DNA of 64,000 nucleotides from an uncultured Paracoccaceae bacterium (GCA_905182355.1 CAJJBH010000018.1:1-64000); one strand, 5' to 3'. Shown: positions 10,370 to 21,213, counted from the first letter of the stretch. Numbers and translations: made by a program. The notes: generated by a model from the sequence alone, not told the origin.

Positions 10370-10702
10370 ATGACATCACCCTTCTCTTCCATCCGAAATC
10401 TAGGTCCAGCATACGAAGAAAGCTGTGCCAAAATTGGTATTAACTCAGCAGAAAAACTGCGTGAGGTTGGCACGGATGAGACATATCGACGTCTTTTGCA
10501 GGCAGGTACAAAACCTCATTTCATTGGCTATTACGTGTTGGTTATGGCCCTGCAGGGTCGTCCATGGAATGATTGTAAAGGCGACGAAAAGAAAAAACTA
10601 CGGCTTGTTTTTGATTCAATCAAGGCTGAAGCCATCGATGAAGGTCACGGTGCATTTGAGCAAATGATGGACCAGATCGGTGTGCGCGCACCCTCTCCCT
10701 AA
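10370..10702 (+). CDS. TfoX C-terminal domain family protein
   Basis: IRNLGPAYEESCAKIGINSAEKLREVGTDETYRRLLQAGTKPHFIGYYVLVMALQGRPWNDC typical of TfoX_C. Confidence 0.82.
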   Translation: MTSPFSSIRNLGPAYEESCAKIGINSAEKLREVGTDETYRRLLQAGTKPHFIGYYVLVMALQGRPWNDCKGDEKKKLRLVFDSIKAEAIDEGHGAFEQMMDQIGVRAPSP

Positions 10703-10755
10703 TGTATCCGGCTTGCTTCTTAACTATGGGTAATGGCGTATTATCCCCCAATTAA

Positions 10756-10936
10756 AAGGGGTTTATTAGGACGGCTTCACCAATCACCCTTGCACTTTTG
10801 TTGCCACACGTTGCGGTTTTACTGCAAAAAAGGTTTGGTAAACCATTTTTTTATCAATGTGGCTTTATGTCTTTTGGGATATATCCCCAGTGTCGTGCAT
10901 GCGTTCAACTTGTTTGGCAAAGACAGCAAGATCTAA
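10756..10936 (+). pseudogene. Pmp3/YqaE-like small membrane protein remnant, frame-disrupted
   Basis: GFIRTASPITLALLLPHVAVLLQ in one frame joins KGLVNHFFINVALCLLGYIPSVVHAFNLFGKDSKI in another; the switch falls at A6 10826-10831; no ATG in frame with the N-terminal part. Confidence 0.65.
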
Positions 10937-10960
10937 CGGATCTACATTTTTCAAATAGAT

Positions 10961-10987
10961 TGGGCGGGTGATCAAATCACCCGCCCA
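10961..10987. terminator. hairpin / probable intrinsic terminator downstream of ndk
   Basis: Perfect 12-bp stem TGGGCGGGTGAT-CAA-ATCACCCGCCCA, flanked by A/T-rich tracts. Confidence 0.7.
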
Positions 10988-11016
10988 AAAATTTTCGCAC
11001 TCTGTAAAGTGGTGGC

Positions 11017-11439
11017 TTAGCCAACCAGCTCTAGACCAGAGAAGAAGTAAGCGATTTCTTCCGCAGCGGTTTCAGGTGCGTCTGAACCGTGTACGGAGTT
11101 TTCGCCAACGCTTTGTGCAAATTCAGCGCGGATTGTGCCTGCTGCTGCGTCGCTTGGGTTTGTTGCGCCCATAACTTCGCGGTTTTTCGCAATTGCGCCT
11201 TCACCTTCAAGAACCTGAACAACAACTGGTTCAGAAATCATGAATTCACAAAGTTCGCCAAAGAATGGACGCTCAGCGTGGACGCCATAGAATGCTTGGG
11301 CTTGTGCCAATGTCATTTGAATACGCTTGGATGCGACAACGCGCAGACCAGCTTCTTCAAATTTGGCCACGATTTTGCCTGTAAGGTTACGTTTTGTTGC
11401 ATCTGGTTTGATGATTGAAAAAGTACGCTCTAGCGCCAT
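11017..11439 (-). CDS. ndk: nucleoside diphosphate kinase
   Basis: [23 protein letters not shown]...[38 protein letters not shown] upstream of ATG at 11439. Confidence 0.97.
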   Translation of the reverse strand: MALERTFSIIKPDATKRNLTGKIVAKFEEAGLRVVASKRIQMTLAQAQAFYGVHAERPFFGELCEFMISEPVVVQVLEGEGAIAKNREVMGATNPSDAAAGTIRAEFAQSVGENSVHGSDAPETAAEEIAYFFSGLELVG

Positions 11440-11601
11440 GGGTTTGCTCCTAAATCTGGGCAGGCCTATGCCAACCCTTACGATATTGCGGGCCGCGTAA
11501 CATGGCAGCGCGTGCAATAAAAGGCTCTTGTGTGCGAAATGGGTGTGAATAGCACCGGAACACGCGTTGACGCGGTGTGTAGGATCAGTCAAACCGCGCG
11601 A

Positions 11602-13458
11602 ATGTTACGTATATCAGATATATCATATTCCGTCGAAGGCCGCCCGCTGCTTGTGGGTGCCAATGCTGTAATTCCAGATGGCCATAAAGTTGGCCTGATC
11701 GGTGCAAATGGTGCGGGTAAAACCACATTGTTCAAGCTGATCCGTGGTGAGTTGGGGCTGGATGGTGGCGAAATTTCACTTCCCACCAAAGCCAAAATTG
11801 GCGGTGTGGCCCAAGAAGTGCCCGCAAACGAAGTCTCACTTTTGGACACGGTTTTGGCCGCAGACACCGAACGCGCATCTTTAATGGCCGAGGAAACCGA
11901 AGACCCGTCGCGGATCGCAGAAATTCAGACCCGACTTGTTGACATCAACGCATGGTCCGCAGAGGCGCGTGCCTCAACAATCCTTAAAGGTCTTGGCTTT
12001 GAGGATGCGGAACAACGCCAACCCTGTTCCGCATTCTCTGGTGGCTGGCGCATGCGTGTGGCTTTGGCTGCCGTTTTGTTTGCCCAACCTGACTTGTTGC
12101 TGCTCGATGAGCCAACAAACTATCTTGACCTTGAGGGCGCACTTTGGCTGGAAGCTTACCTTGCCAAATATCCAAACACAGTTATCATCATTAGCCACGA
12201 CCGTGGCCTGCTGAACCGCGCAGTCGAGGGAATTTTACATCTCGAAGAAAAATGTCTGACTTTCTATTCTGGCCCATACGATCAGTTTGCGCGCCAACGT
12301 GCTGAACGCCGCGCAGTTCAGGCCGCTATGGCGAAGAAACAGCAAGCCCGCAAAGATCATATGCAGTCGTTTGTGGACCGCTTTAAGGCGACCGCTTCAA
12401 AAGCCAAACAAGCTCAATCACGCCTTAAGATGATTGAAAAAATGGACATGATTGCAGCGCCTGAAGAAGCGGCCAAACGCGTGTTTACGTTCCCCGAACC
12501 TGAGGAAATGGCACCACCTATTATTGCTATCGAAGGTGGGACAACGGGTTACGACGAAACTGTAGTCCTTTCAAAACTGAACCTTCGCATCGACCAAGAC
12601 GATCGTATCGCCCTCTTGGGCAAAAACGGTCAGGGCAAATCAACGCTGTCTAAACTGCTGTCGGACCGCCTGCCCCTTATGGCTGGTAAAATGATCCGTT
12701 CCAACAAGTTGCGCATCGGATATTTTGCGCAGCATCAGGTGGACGAATTAATTGTTAACGAAACACCTTTGCAGCACCTTCAAACAGTGCGTCCCGGTGT
12801 GATGCAGTCAAAACTGCGGGCAACCCTTGCAGGTTTTGGCCTTGGTCCGGATCAAGCAGAAACAGCTGTTGGGCGCCTGTCTGGTGGTCAAAAAGCGCGC
12901 CTTTCATTGCTGCTAGCGACGATTGACGCCCCGCACATGCTGATCTTGGATGAGCCAACCAACCACCTTGATATCGAAAGTCGCGAGGCTCTTGTCGAGG
13001 CGTTAACTGCATACAGTGGTGCAGTAATCCTTGTCAGCCACGATATGCACTTGTTGTCGATGGTTGCGGACCGCTTGTGGTTGGTTTCAGATGGCACGGT
13101 TACGCCTTATGACGACGACCTTGAAAGCTACCGTAAACTGCTGCTTTCAAGCGATAAGCCTTCTAAAGGTAAATCGAAAGTCAACGTCGCCCCACCAAAA
13201 GAAAAAAAGCTTAGCCGTGATGCTGTCCTTGCCCTGCGTGGCGAAGTCCGGAAATCTGAAGCGCGTGTTACAAAACTAAACGAAATGCGCGATAAGTTGG
13301 CAAAAAAGCTTGCGGATCCTTCATTGTACGAGGATGCTAAGCTGGGCGAGATGGAAGTATGGCAGAAAAAATACGCTGAGGTTATGGGCGCACTCGATCG
13401 GGCTGAAGCCTTGTGGATGCAAGACCTTGAAAAATTGGAAAAGGCTGGAACGGCCTGA
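11602..13458 (+). CDS. ABC-F family ATP-binding protein
   Basis: Two ABC domains ([10 protein letters not shown] / [10 protein letters not shown]; two LSGGQ-like signatures; [11 protein letters not shown] / [11 protein letters not shown]), no TM segments; start set at [11 protein letters not shown]. Confidence 0.93.
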   Translation: MLRISDISYSVEGRPLLVGANAVIPDGHKVGLIGANGAGKTTLFKLIRGELGLDGGEISLPTKAKIGGVAQEVPANEVSLLDTVLAADTERASLMAEETEDPSRIAEIQTRLVDINAWSAEARASTILKGLGFEDAEQRQPCSAFSGGWRMRVALAAVLFAQPDLLLLDEPTNYLDLEGALWLEAYLAKYPNTVIIISHDRGLLNRAVEGILHLEEKCLTFYSGPYDQFARQRAERRAVQAAMAKKQQARKDHMQSFVDRFKATASKAKQAQSRLKMIEKMDMIAAPEEAAKRVFTFPEPEEMAPPIIAIEGGTTGYDETVVLSKLNLRIDQDDRIALLGKNGQGKSTLSKLLSDRLPLMAGKMIRSNKLRIGYFAQHQVDELIVNETPLQHLQTVRPGVMQSKLRATLAGFGLGPDQAETAVGRLSGGQKARLSLLLATIDAPHMLILDEPTNHLDIESREALVEALTAYSGAVILVSHDMHLLSMVADRLWLVSDGTVTPYDDDLESYRKLLLSSDKPSKGKSKVNVAPPKEKKLSRDAVLALRGEVRKSEARVTKLNEMRDKLAKKLADPSLYEDAKLGEMEVWQKKYAEVMGALDRAEALWMQDLEKLEKAGTA

Positions 13459-13462
13459 TATA

Positions 13463-13508
13463 ATATTTCTTTTGATGAAATAAACTCTGGGGTCTGGGGC
13501 TAAGCCCC
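13463..13508 (-). repeat. dispersed intergenic hairpin element, copy on the minus strand
   Basis: Reverse complement GGGGCTTAGCCCCAGACCCCAGAGTTTATTTCATCAAAAGAAATATT resembles 44849-44892. Confidence 0.5.
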
Positions 13509-13520
13509 AACGGATAATAT

Positions 13521-14159
13521 ATGATCGATACAACATTTTTAATAATGGCATTTGTGACCATGTTTGTCGTTATCGACCCCATTGGTTTGGCCCCCCTTTT
13601 TGTCGCCTTGACCCAAGGCATGTCTGCCTCTGCCAAGCGTAAGATTGCGTTCAGATCCTGCGCCATCGCAATTGTGCTACTGGTTGTGTTCGCGCTGTTG
13701 GGCGAAGCGGTGCTTGAATTCATTGGTATTTCGATGGCCGCGTTCCGCATTGCTGGTGGTATCCTCTTGTTCATAACAGCCCTCGATATGTTGTTTGAGC
13801 GGCGTACGAAACGCCGCGAAGACACGGCTGATGACGAAGATCACAGTGACGATCCATCTGTGTTCCCGCTTGCTATCCCTTTGATTGCAGGACCTGGCGC
13901 GATTGCATCCGTGATTTTGCTAACAGGTCAGCGGCCTGGTGCCGAAGGGTTGGCCATGGTTTTGGGTGTCACAGCTGCTGTCGTTATTTTGGTCATGGTA
14001 TTGTTTCTGGCAAGTGGTTTGATCGAAAAGGCCTTGGGGAAAACGGGCATAACTGTCGTCACACGTCTTTTGGGTATGTTGCTTGCAGCCCTCTCAGTTC
14101 AATTTGTCCTTGATGGGCTGCGTGACTTCAGCAGCTTTGCTGTAACTTCAGGTGGCTAA
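13521..14159 (+). CDS. MarC family (UPF0056) integral membrane protein
   Basis: FVVIDPIGLAPLFVALTQGMS, FRIAGGILLFITALDMLF and PLAIPLIAGPGAIASVILLT signatures. Confidence 0.92.
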   Translation: MIDTTFLIMAFVTMFVVIDPIGLAPLFVALTQGMSASAKRKIAFRSCAIAIVLLVVFALLGEAVLEFIGISMAAFRIAGGILLFITALDMLFERRTKRREDTADDEDHSDDPSVFPLAIPLIAGPGAIASVILLTGQRPGAEGLAMVLGVTAAVVILVMVLFLASGLIEKALGKTGITVVTRLLGMLLAALSVQFVLDGLRDFSSFAVTSGG

Positions 14160-14162
14160 TCC

Positions 14163-14735
14163 ATGGGTAACGACATCTTTGCGCAGGCAACTTATCTTGT
14201 TCTACTTGGCTTGCTTTTATCCGCCGGAATGTGGACACGCAGCCGTAAAAACTTAAGCCAAACTGCCCAACACGGTGCCATTTGGGTTCTGATTTTTATA
14301 GCGGCAATTGGCGCATTTGGGGTCTGGGGCGATATCGAGCGTCATCTGGGATCACAATCAACACAAGGCAATCGGATCACTGTTCCCATCAGTCGTGATG
14401 GACATTATCACCTGCGCCTTGAGGTAAACGATGTCGCTGTAGACTTTGTAATAGACACAGGTGCAACAGATATTGTTTTAAACAAACAAGATGCAAAACG
14501 GATCGGTGTCGATGTGTCTACATTGTCATTCTATGGCCGCGCGGCGACAGCAAATGGCATTGTCGAAACATCAAGCATCACCCTCGACACCATCCAAATT
14601 GGCGATGTGGTGGATCATGATGTGCAGGCAGTTGTCAGCGGTGGTGAATTGTTTGGATCACTCCTTGGTATGGGGTACTTACAGCGCTGGGGTCGCATCG
14701 AGATTGCGAACGAGGTTCTAAGCCTAACGCGATAA
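14163..14735 (+). CDS. TIGR02281-type clan AA aspartic protease (retropepsin-like)
   Basis: FVIDTGATDIVLNKQDAKRIGVD active-site motif and GSLLGMGYLQRW; N-terminal TM segments. Confidence 0.88.
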   Translation: MGNDIFAQATYLVLLGLLLSAGMWTRSRKNLSQTAQHGAIWVLIFIAAIGAFGVWGDIERHLGSQSTQGNRITVPISRDGHYHLRLEVNDVAVDFVIDTGATDIVLNKQDAKRIGVDVSTLSFYGRAATANGIVETSSITLDTIQIGDVVDHDVQAVVSGGELFGSLLGMGYLQRWGRIEIANEVLSLTR

Positions 14736-14738
14736 CCC

Positions 14739-15197
14739 CTACATTTCGGCCTTTTTCTCCCAACGCCCATCCGCTTGTGACCAATACTGTGCAGACGCCC
14801 CTGCATCCTTCAATGTCTTCCACTGCGCCCTTGCAGCATTTAACGCCTCATCATCATTTCCGTCGAACAGCACGCAAACCCGATCCAGCGCTGTAATTTC
14901 AGCAGCTGTAATATAGGCACCATCCACACACATCACACATTGTGGGGTGTTGGCGGCCTCGACCGAGGTGGTCAATAGTATCGGCTGATTCATGTCATGC
15001 GTTCCACCCGCCAGGCCGTGTGGCAGGAAATCAGCCGCCTGCCCCGCCCACAGCTTTTCATCCAGCCAACGCAAACGATCAGGGTCAGTACCACGGACTG
15101 CGACCCGCCATCCTGCTTCGCCAGCCCTGCCCAAAAGCATGGCCAACGTCACGTCAACGGGATGGCGGGTCAGGTGATAGAAATATGCAGAACCCAT
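14739..15197 (-). CDS. holC: DNA polymerase III chi subunit
   Basis: FYHLTRHPVDVTLAMLLGRAGEAGWRVAVR...LDEKLWAGQAADFLPHGLAGG...QPILLT typical of HolC. Confidence 0.92.
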   Translation of the reverse strand: MGSAYFYHLTRHPVDVTLAMLLGRAGEAGWRVAVRGTDPDRLRWLDEKLWAGQAADFLPHGLAGGTHDMNQPILLTTSVEAANTPQCVMCVDGAYITAAEITALDRVCVLFDGNDDEALNAARAQWKTLKDAGASAQYWSQADGRWEKKAEM

Positions 15198-15200
15198 CAG

Positions 15201-16670
15201 TCAAGCTTCTAACATGTCCGACACCAGACGGTTCAACGCCATCACGCCCCACCCCGTTGCGCCAGTTGGTGCCAATGTCGTCTCTGATTTGACCGAAGCC
15301 ACACCTGCAATATCCAAATGTATCCAAGGGCAATCGTCTTTGACAAAGCGTTTTAAGAACTGAGCGGCTGTAATCGAACCTCCAGCCCGTCCACCAATAT
15401 TCTTCATATCAGCAATTCGCGACTTCAAAAGGTCATCATAGGCTTGGCCCAATGGCATACGCCAAGCGCCCTCTCCCTCAGCCGAAGCTGCGCGCAAGAA
15501 CGCATTACAAAGCGGATCATTGTTTGAAAACACACCTGCGTTCTCATGTCCCAAACCAACAACAATTGCCCCCGTCAATGTCGCCAAATCTATCATCCCA
15601 ACAGGTTTGAACCGCTCTTGCGCATACCACATCACGTCACATAGGACCAAACGCCCTTCCGCGTCAGTGTTTATGACTTCAACGGTGTCGCCTTTCATTG
15701 ACGTTACAACATCACCGGGACGAACTGCATTGCCCGAGGGCATATTTTCGACCAACCCGACCAAGCCAACAACATTGGCTTTAGCACCGCGCAACGCTAA
15801 CGTCCGCATAGTCCCCGCAACAACGCCAGCGCCCCCCATATCCATTGTCATGTCTTCCATGCCAGCCGCTGGTTTGATGCTGATGCCGCCTGTGTCGAAC
15901 ACAACACCTTTGCCAACCAAAGCCAGAGGTGCATCACCGCTGTTGCCGCCATTCCATTCCATCACAACCACTTTGGACGGGGCATCAGATCCTTGACCGA
16001 CACACAAAAGCGCTCCCATACCTAGAGTTGCAAGTTCTTCTTCATCTAAAACTTGCACCTTCAACCCAATATTTTCCATCTCAACCAAACGATTTGCAAA
16101 CTCCGTTGTGGTCAAAATATTTGCGGGTTCATTAATCAAATCACGGGTCATAAACGCACCTTCGGCAACGGCCATCAAAGGTGCCGCGCTTGCAGCAACT
16201 TCATCCGGTTTACCGCACACAACTGTCACAGCACCCTTGGCCGTTTCACTTGCCGTCTTGTGATCAACAAAACTGTAGTCGCGCATCGCCAAACCAAATG
16301 CGATCTGGGCCGCGTATTTTGCGTTCCCTGCCACCAACATCAAATCCGCGTTGCCGCGCAGTTTTGCAAGTGAAGCCCCGGCGGCGCGGGCGTCGTCAAT
16401 CTTGGCGCGGCGCGACAGACGGACGACATCAACTGCGTCCGCAGCCATTCCTGCGGGCAAGTTCAGCGAAAAAACCTGCCCTTGCTTCATTGCTTCAAAT
16501 TTTGGGCTTTCGATCAGTCTCGCAACCGCCCCTTTGGTCAGCCGATTTACGCGGCGACCAGACACATCCATACGCCCTTCATCATCCACACAGATTGCCA
16601 CCCGCCCTTTGTGATCAGCAATCAAATCAATTTCGACAGGTTGGTAAGTGAATTGTGTAGGTTTACGCAT
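15201..16670 (-). CDS. pepA: leucyl aminopeptidase (M17)
   Basis: VGKGVVFDTGGISIKPAAGMEDMTMDMGGAG and NTDAEGRLVLCDV motifs. Confidence 0.95.
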   Translation of the reverse strand: MRKPTQFTYQPVEIDLIADHKGRVAICVDDEGRMDVSGRRVNRLTKGAVARLIESPKFEAMKQGQVFSLNLPAGMAADAVDVVRLSRRAKIDDARAAGASLAKLRGNADLMLVAGNAKYAAQIAFGLAMRDYSFVDHKTASETAKGAVTVVCGKPDEVAASAAPLMAVAEGAFMTRDLINEPANILTTTEFANRLVEMENIGLKVQVLDEEELATLGMGALLCVGQGSDAPSKVVVMEWNGGNSGDAPLALVGKGVVFDTGGISIKPAAGMEDMTMDMGGAGVVAGTMRTLALRGAKANVVGLVGLVENMPSGNAVRPGDVVTSMKGDTVEVINTDAEGRLVLCDVMWYAQERFKPVGMIDLATLTGAIVVGLGHENAGVFSNNDPLCNAFLRAASAEGEGAWRMPLGQAYDDLLKSRIADMKNIGGRAGGSITAAQFLKRFVKDDCPWIHLDIAGVASVKSETTLAPTGATGWGVMALNRLVSDMLEA

Positions 16671-16838
16671 GTTTTAGTCCTGTTTTTCGTTTGTTTTTTC
16701 CAGCGAGACGCGAATATCCGCCTCAATCTTCTAAGACGTAGCGCGGTTATCACGAAAAAACCAGATAACAGTTTTCCCCGCGCTATACTTGGTTTAGTAT
16801 TTAGGTGACATTGCACACACATGACTTGGGGGAAATGA

Positions 16839-17957
16839 GTGGCGAAATTCGACAGATACATGCTGTCGCAGCTTCTGGTGCTCTTTGGGTTTTTTTCCCT
16901 CGTGCTCGTGGCTGTTTTCTGGATCAACCGTGCGGTTGTGTTGTTCGACCGACTAATCGGTGACGGACAAACTGCGCTTGTGTTTTTAGAGTTTTCCGCA
17001 CTGGGCATGCCCAAGCTCATCACCACAGTTTTGCCCATCGCGACATTTGCGGCCGCTGTTTATGTGACCAACAGGCTAACCAACGAGAGCGAATTGACAG
17101 TCATGCAGGCCACGGGGTCTGGACCTTGGCGATTGGCCCGACCCGTTTTTGTCTATGGATTACTTTCCGCGCTGATGATGTCAGTCTTGGCGCATGTTCT
17201 GGTTCCTTCGGCTCAAGCCCAGCTTGGAGAACGCGAAACTGAAATTTCACGCAATGTCACCGCAAGGCTGCTCACCGAAGGTGCCTTCTTAAATCCGACC
17301 TCGGGCGTCACGTTCTATACCCGTGAAATCGCAGAGGATGGTGTTTTACGAGATGTATTCCTGTCTGATCGCCGCGACCCCGCTGAACAGGTCATGTACA
17401 CTGCCGCCGAAGCTTATTTGGTGCGTAACAATGATGCGACAACACTTATCATGGTCGATGGTCTTGCCCAACGCTTGGCAACCGAAGGACAGCGGCTTTC
17501 AACAGCAAAATTTCAAGATTTTTCATTCAATATTACGTCCTTGATCAGCAAGGATACAAATAGAACAAAATCAATCAGAAACATGCAATCCTACGCATTG
17601 CTGTTTGATTGGCCTCAGATCCGCAAAGACACTGGTGCAGGCACAGGTGACATTGCAGAAGAACTTCACTCGCGTTTTGCGCAATCCCTGTTTTGTATTG
17701 TTGCAGCAATGATTGGGTTCTCCACGCTGCTACTCGGTGGGTTTTCAAGGTTTGGGGTTTGGCGCGAGGTTGTTATTGCCTTCTTTCTTTTGATTGTCAT
17801 CGATGGTTTGCGAAGTACATTTGTAGAACCAGTTTTGAACAACCCTTCCATGTGGCCGCTGATGTACATCCCCGCGGTAATTGGTGCTCTGCTTAGTTTA
17901 GCAATGTTAGCCCATGCCGCAAACCCACATTGGTGGCGCAGAAAGATGACGGCATGA
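16839..17957 (+). CDS. lptF: LPS export ABC transporter permease LptF
   Basis: YjgP/YjgQ family topology and motifs; GTG start; overlaps lptG. Confidence 0.93.
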   Translation: MAKFDRYMLSQLLVLFGFFSLVLVAVFWINRAVVLFDRLIGDGQTALVFLEFSALGMPKLITTVLPIATFAAAVYVTNRLTNESELTVMQATGSGPWRLARPVFVYGLLSALMMSVLAHVLVPSAQAQLGERETEISRNVTARLLTEGAFLNPTSGVTFYTREIAEDGVLRDVFLSDRRDPAEQVMYTAAEAYLVRNNDATTLIMVDGLAQRLATEGQRLSTAKFQDFSFNITSLISKDTNRTKSIRNMQSYALLFDWPQIRKDTGAGTGDIAEELHSRFAQSLFCIVAAMIGFSTLLLGGFSRFGVWREVVIAFFLLIVIDGLRSTFVEPVLNNPSMWPLMYIPAVIGALLSLAMLAHAANPHWWRRKMTA

Positions 17958-19051
17958 TTTTACATCTCTATTTTGCGCGTCGCTTTGCCACGGCATTTTT
18001 ATTTTTAACTGGCGTCTTTTATGCCTTGATCGTGCTTGTCGATCTGATTGAACAAACGCGGAAATTTTCTAGCTTTAATGTAAGCCTATCCGACCGGTTA
18101 GGGCTGACGTTCTTGAACGCCCCAGAAACAATCAATCAAATTTTACCACTGATTATGATTTTGGCGACCGTCACATTGTTCCTGGGATTGGCGCGAACCT
18201 CAGAATTGGTCGTCACCCGCGCCGCGGGTAGGTCAGCTATCGGATCCCTTATTTCACCCGTCATAGTCTCGTTGATCATCGGTGGATTTGCCGTGACTGT
18301 GTTAAACCCAATTGTTGCGGCAACATCAAAGCGGTATGTGTCGCTGGCTGAAAGCTACCACAATGGCGGCGTATCCGCCTTATCGATCAGCGGCGAAGGG
18401 CTTTGGCTGCGCCAAGGTGATGAAAATGGTCAGACCGTTATCCGAGCAGCTCGTTCCAATGCTGACGCCTCTGCCCTTTACGATGTCACGTTTGTTGCAT
18501 ACGCTCCCAACAGCGGGCCAATCCGGCGTATTGAGGCAGGTAGCGCCGTACTTGGAGATGGTGAATGGTCGTTGCGTAATGCAAAAGTCTGGCCACTTGT
18601 TTCTGGACTGAACCCCGAGGCAAACGCGGTAACCCATGATTTACTGTTGCTGCCCTCGACTCTAACACTCGACAGTATTCGCGAAAGTTTGGGAAAACCG
18701 TCTAGCGTCTCAATCTGGGATATGCGCTATTTCATTGCGCAGTTAGAACAAGCAGGCTTTTCGGCACGGCGTCATAAGGTATGGTTTCAAGCAGAAATTG
18801 CCCGTCCCTTTTTCTTAATGGCAATGGTTCTTGTTGCCGCCGCATTTACCATGCGTCATACCCGTTTTGGAGGCACTGGTACTGCGGTGCTATCAGCAGT
18901 TCTTTTGGGGTTTGGTTTGTATTTCATTCGCAGCTTTGCACAGATATTAGGCGAGAACGGGCAGATCCCGATTTTGCTGGCTGCTTGGGCACCTCCAGCG
19001 ACAGCGATATTCCTTGCCTTAGGGCTTTTGCTTCATGCGGAGGACGGTTGA
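17954..19051 (+). CDS. lptG: LPS export ABC transporter permease LptG
   Basis: YjgP/YjgQ family; ATG overlaps the lptF stop; SELVVTRAAGRSAIG motif. Confidence 0.93.
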   Translation: MILHLYFARRFATAFLFLTGVFYALIVLVDLIEQTRKFSSFNVSLSDRLGLTFLNAPETINQILPLIMILATVTLFLGLARTSELVVTRAAGRSAIGSLISPVIVSLIIGGFAVTVLNPIVAATSKRYVSLAESYHNGGVSALSISGEGLWLRQGDENGQTVIRAARSNADASALYDVTFVAYAPNSGPIRRIEAGSAVLGDGEWSLRNAKVWPLVSGLNPEANAVTHDLLLLPSTLTLDSIRESLGKPSSVSIWDMRYFIAQLEQAGFSARRHKVWFQAEIARPFFLMAMVLVAAAFTMRHTRFGGTGTAVLSAVLLGFGLYFIRSFAQILGENGQIPILLAAWAPPATAIFLALGLLLHAEDG

Positions 19052-21213
19052 TGCGTCATCTTATTGCCCTTGTACTTGCTCTTCACTTCACGCCCATTGC
19101 AGCGAACGCGCAGTCAAACGCTGCTGTGCTTGTAGCAGATGACGTTCGCGTCGATCAAAACCGTGTGTTGATTGCACAAGGGAACGTTGAAGCCTTCCAA
19201 GGTTCCGTTCGGATCAAAGCAGCTGCAATTCAATATGATCAGCGTTCTGGGTCGTTGATTATTTCTGGCCCGATTATCCTTCAAGACGGCGAAGATGTCA
19301 TAATTCTTGCTGATCAAGCCGAATTAAGTCGGGATTTACAAGATGGGCTTTTGCTTGGTGCCCGCATGGTTTTAAATCAGCAGCTTCAATTGGCGTCCGT
19401 CGAGATGAACCGTGTCGGTGGTCGCTATACCCAGCTTTATAAGACGGCAGTAACGTCGTGCAATGTGTGCACTGATGGTCGCCCGCCTTTGTGGCAAATC
19501 AGAGCGAAGCGGGTAATTCACGATCAAACAGAACACCAGTTATATTTCGACCAAGCCCAATTTCGCATTCGCAATATACCCGTCTTCTACCTGCCCCGCC
19601 TGCGCTTACCTGATCCAACATTGGAACGGGCATCCGGTTTTTTGATCCCCTCACTAAAAACCACATCACAACTAGGGACTGGCATAAAGGTGCCATATTT
19701 TATCAAATGGGGTGATAACCGCGACATAACGCTGACCCCATATTTGTCATCAAAGACACGCACGCTGGAATTCAGATACCGCCAAGCATTTACATCAGGC
19801 CGTATCAAATTTGAGGGGGCCATCACCCGTGATGACCTGCGTCTGGGCGAAGACCGCGGGTACCTATTTGGAATAGGTAAGTTTGATTTGGCGCGTGGCT
19901 ACGTGTTGGATTTCGATCTAGAAACAACATCAGACGACGCCTACTTAAAGGAATACGGTTATTCGAGCAAAGATCGGCTCGACCGTGAAATAGCGATCAG
20001 CCGCGCAAATCGGGACAAATATGTGCGGTTTGGTTTTGTAAATTCTAAGACGTTGCGTGATGGTGAAAACAACGAAACCCTTCCGACAAATGTTTTTGAC
20101 ATCAATTATGAACGACGCTTGTTCCCGACATCGATCGGGGGCGAACTTGCAGTGACAGCCAACGCACACGCCCACTTTCGCCGTTCAAGCGTGGATAAAG
20201 ACAGTGCCGATGCGGACAGTATCGTTGATGGTCGAGACGTTTTACGGCTTAACCTTGATGTCGATTGGCAGCGTCAGTGGACCTTGGGCAGCGGCATCCA
20301 GGCGAAAGCACAGTTGGGAGTTGCACTTGATACCTTTCAAGTGAACCAAGACAGCACATTCCCCGATTCAAGTTTGGCCATCAGCCCGTATGGTGTTCTA
20401 ACCTTCCGCTACCCGATGATCCGCAAAGCGACCAATGCGACACAAATATTGGATCCGTTGCTACAGATTGGCTTTACAAGAGGGGACGACCTTGCTGTGC
20501 CAGTTGATGAAAGCACACGAGTTGAATTTGACGAGGCCAACCTTCTTTCCTTGTCGCGTTTTCCACGCCCAGATCGGCGTGAACGTGGCCGTGCGGTTGC
20601 ATTGGGCTTTAACTGGGCGCGGTTTGATCCAACAGGTTGGAGCACGACCCTGACCTTTGGCCAAGTTCTGCGCAGTCACGATGATGCAGATTTTTCCAAA
20701 ACTTCTGGCCTTTCAGGCACAACTTCGGACTTTTTGCTGGCCGGGCAGTTTCAGACAAGCAATGACTTACAAATAATTGGACGTGGGCTTTTCAACGAAA
20801 AATTGGATGTGTCTAAGGCCGAACTGCGCGGGACATTAAAAACCCGAAGAACGAGTATCGGCACAAGTTATATATGGCTATCGGACGATGCAGCCAAAGA
20901 TCGAGCTTCTGAAGATCGAGCTTCTGAAGTTTCAGAGGTCACGTTTGATGGAGCATATCAAATTAATGATAATTGGACAGCCGGTGCAAATTGGCGTTAC
21001 GATTTGATTGATGATCACGCTGCAAGTGCTGGAATTGGTTTCACCTATGTCAACGAATGTGTATCGATAAAACTGTCAGTTGACCGAATGAATACATCAT
21101 CAACAAGTGTTGAGCCCTCGACCAATCTAGGGTTTACAGTATCATTACGAGGTTTCTCTGCCTCGAATGGAACAAAACGATATCAGCGATCATGCGGAAA
21201 GCAGGCAAAATGA
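19051..21213 (+). CDS. lptD: LPS assembly outer-membrane protein LptD
   Basis: Signal peptide, OstA-like N-domain, VTSCNVCTDGRPPLWQIRAKRVIHD...IPVFYLPRLRLPDPTLERASGFLIP typical of LptD; start overlaps the lptG stop. Confidence 0.95.
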   Translation: MRHLIALVLALHFTPIAANAQSNAAVLVADDVRVDQNRVLIAQGNVEAFQGSVRIKAAAIQYDQRSGSLIISGPIILQDGEDVIILADQAELSRDLQDGLLLGARMVLNQQLQLASVEMNRVGGRYTQLYKTAVTSCNVCTDGRPPLWQIRAKRVIHDQTEHQLYFDQAQFRIRNIPVFYLPRLRLPDPTLERASGFLIPSLKTTSQLGTGIKVPYFIKWGDNRDITLTPYLSSKTRTLEFRYRQAFTSGRIKFEGAITRDDLRLGEDRGYLFGIGKFDLARGYVLDFDLETTSDDAYLKEYGYSSKDRLDREIAISRANRDKYVRFGFVNSKTLRDGENNETLPTNVFDINYERRLFPTSIGGELAVTANAHAHFRRSSVDKDSADADSIVDGRDVLRLNLDVDWQRQWTLGSGIQAKAQLGVALDTFQVNQDSTFPDSSLAISPYGVLTFRYPMIRKATNATQILDPLLQIGFTRGDDLAVPVDESTRVEFDEANLLSLSRFPRPDRRERGRAVALGFNWARFDPTGWSTTLTFGQVLRSHDDADFSKTSGLSGTTSDFLLAGQFQTSNDLQIIGRGLFNEKLDVSKAELRGTLKTRRTSIGTSYIWLSDDAAKDRASEDRASEVSEVTFDGAYQINDNWTAGANWRYDLIDDHAASAGIGFTYVNECVSIKLSVDRMNTSSTSVEPSTNLGFTVSLRGFSASNGTKRYQRSCGKQAK

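Noticed and set aside
11440-11592. N-terminal extension of Ndk in the ORF track
   Set aside because: Canonical Ndk starts at [18 protein letters not shown] (11439) with a good AGGAGC SD; the extension is upstream non-coding sequence.
18781-19050. Apparent 90-aa N-terminal extension of LptD in the ORF track
   Set aside because: The extension overlaps lptG in another frame. The LptD signal peptide starts at ATG 19051, overlapping the lptG stop by one base.
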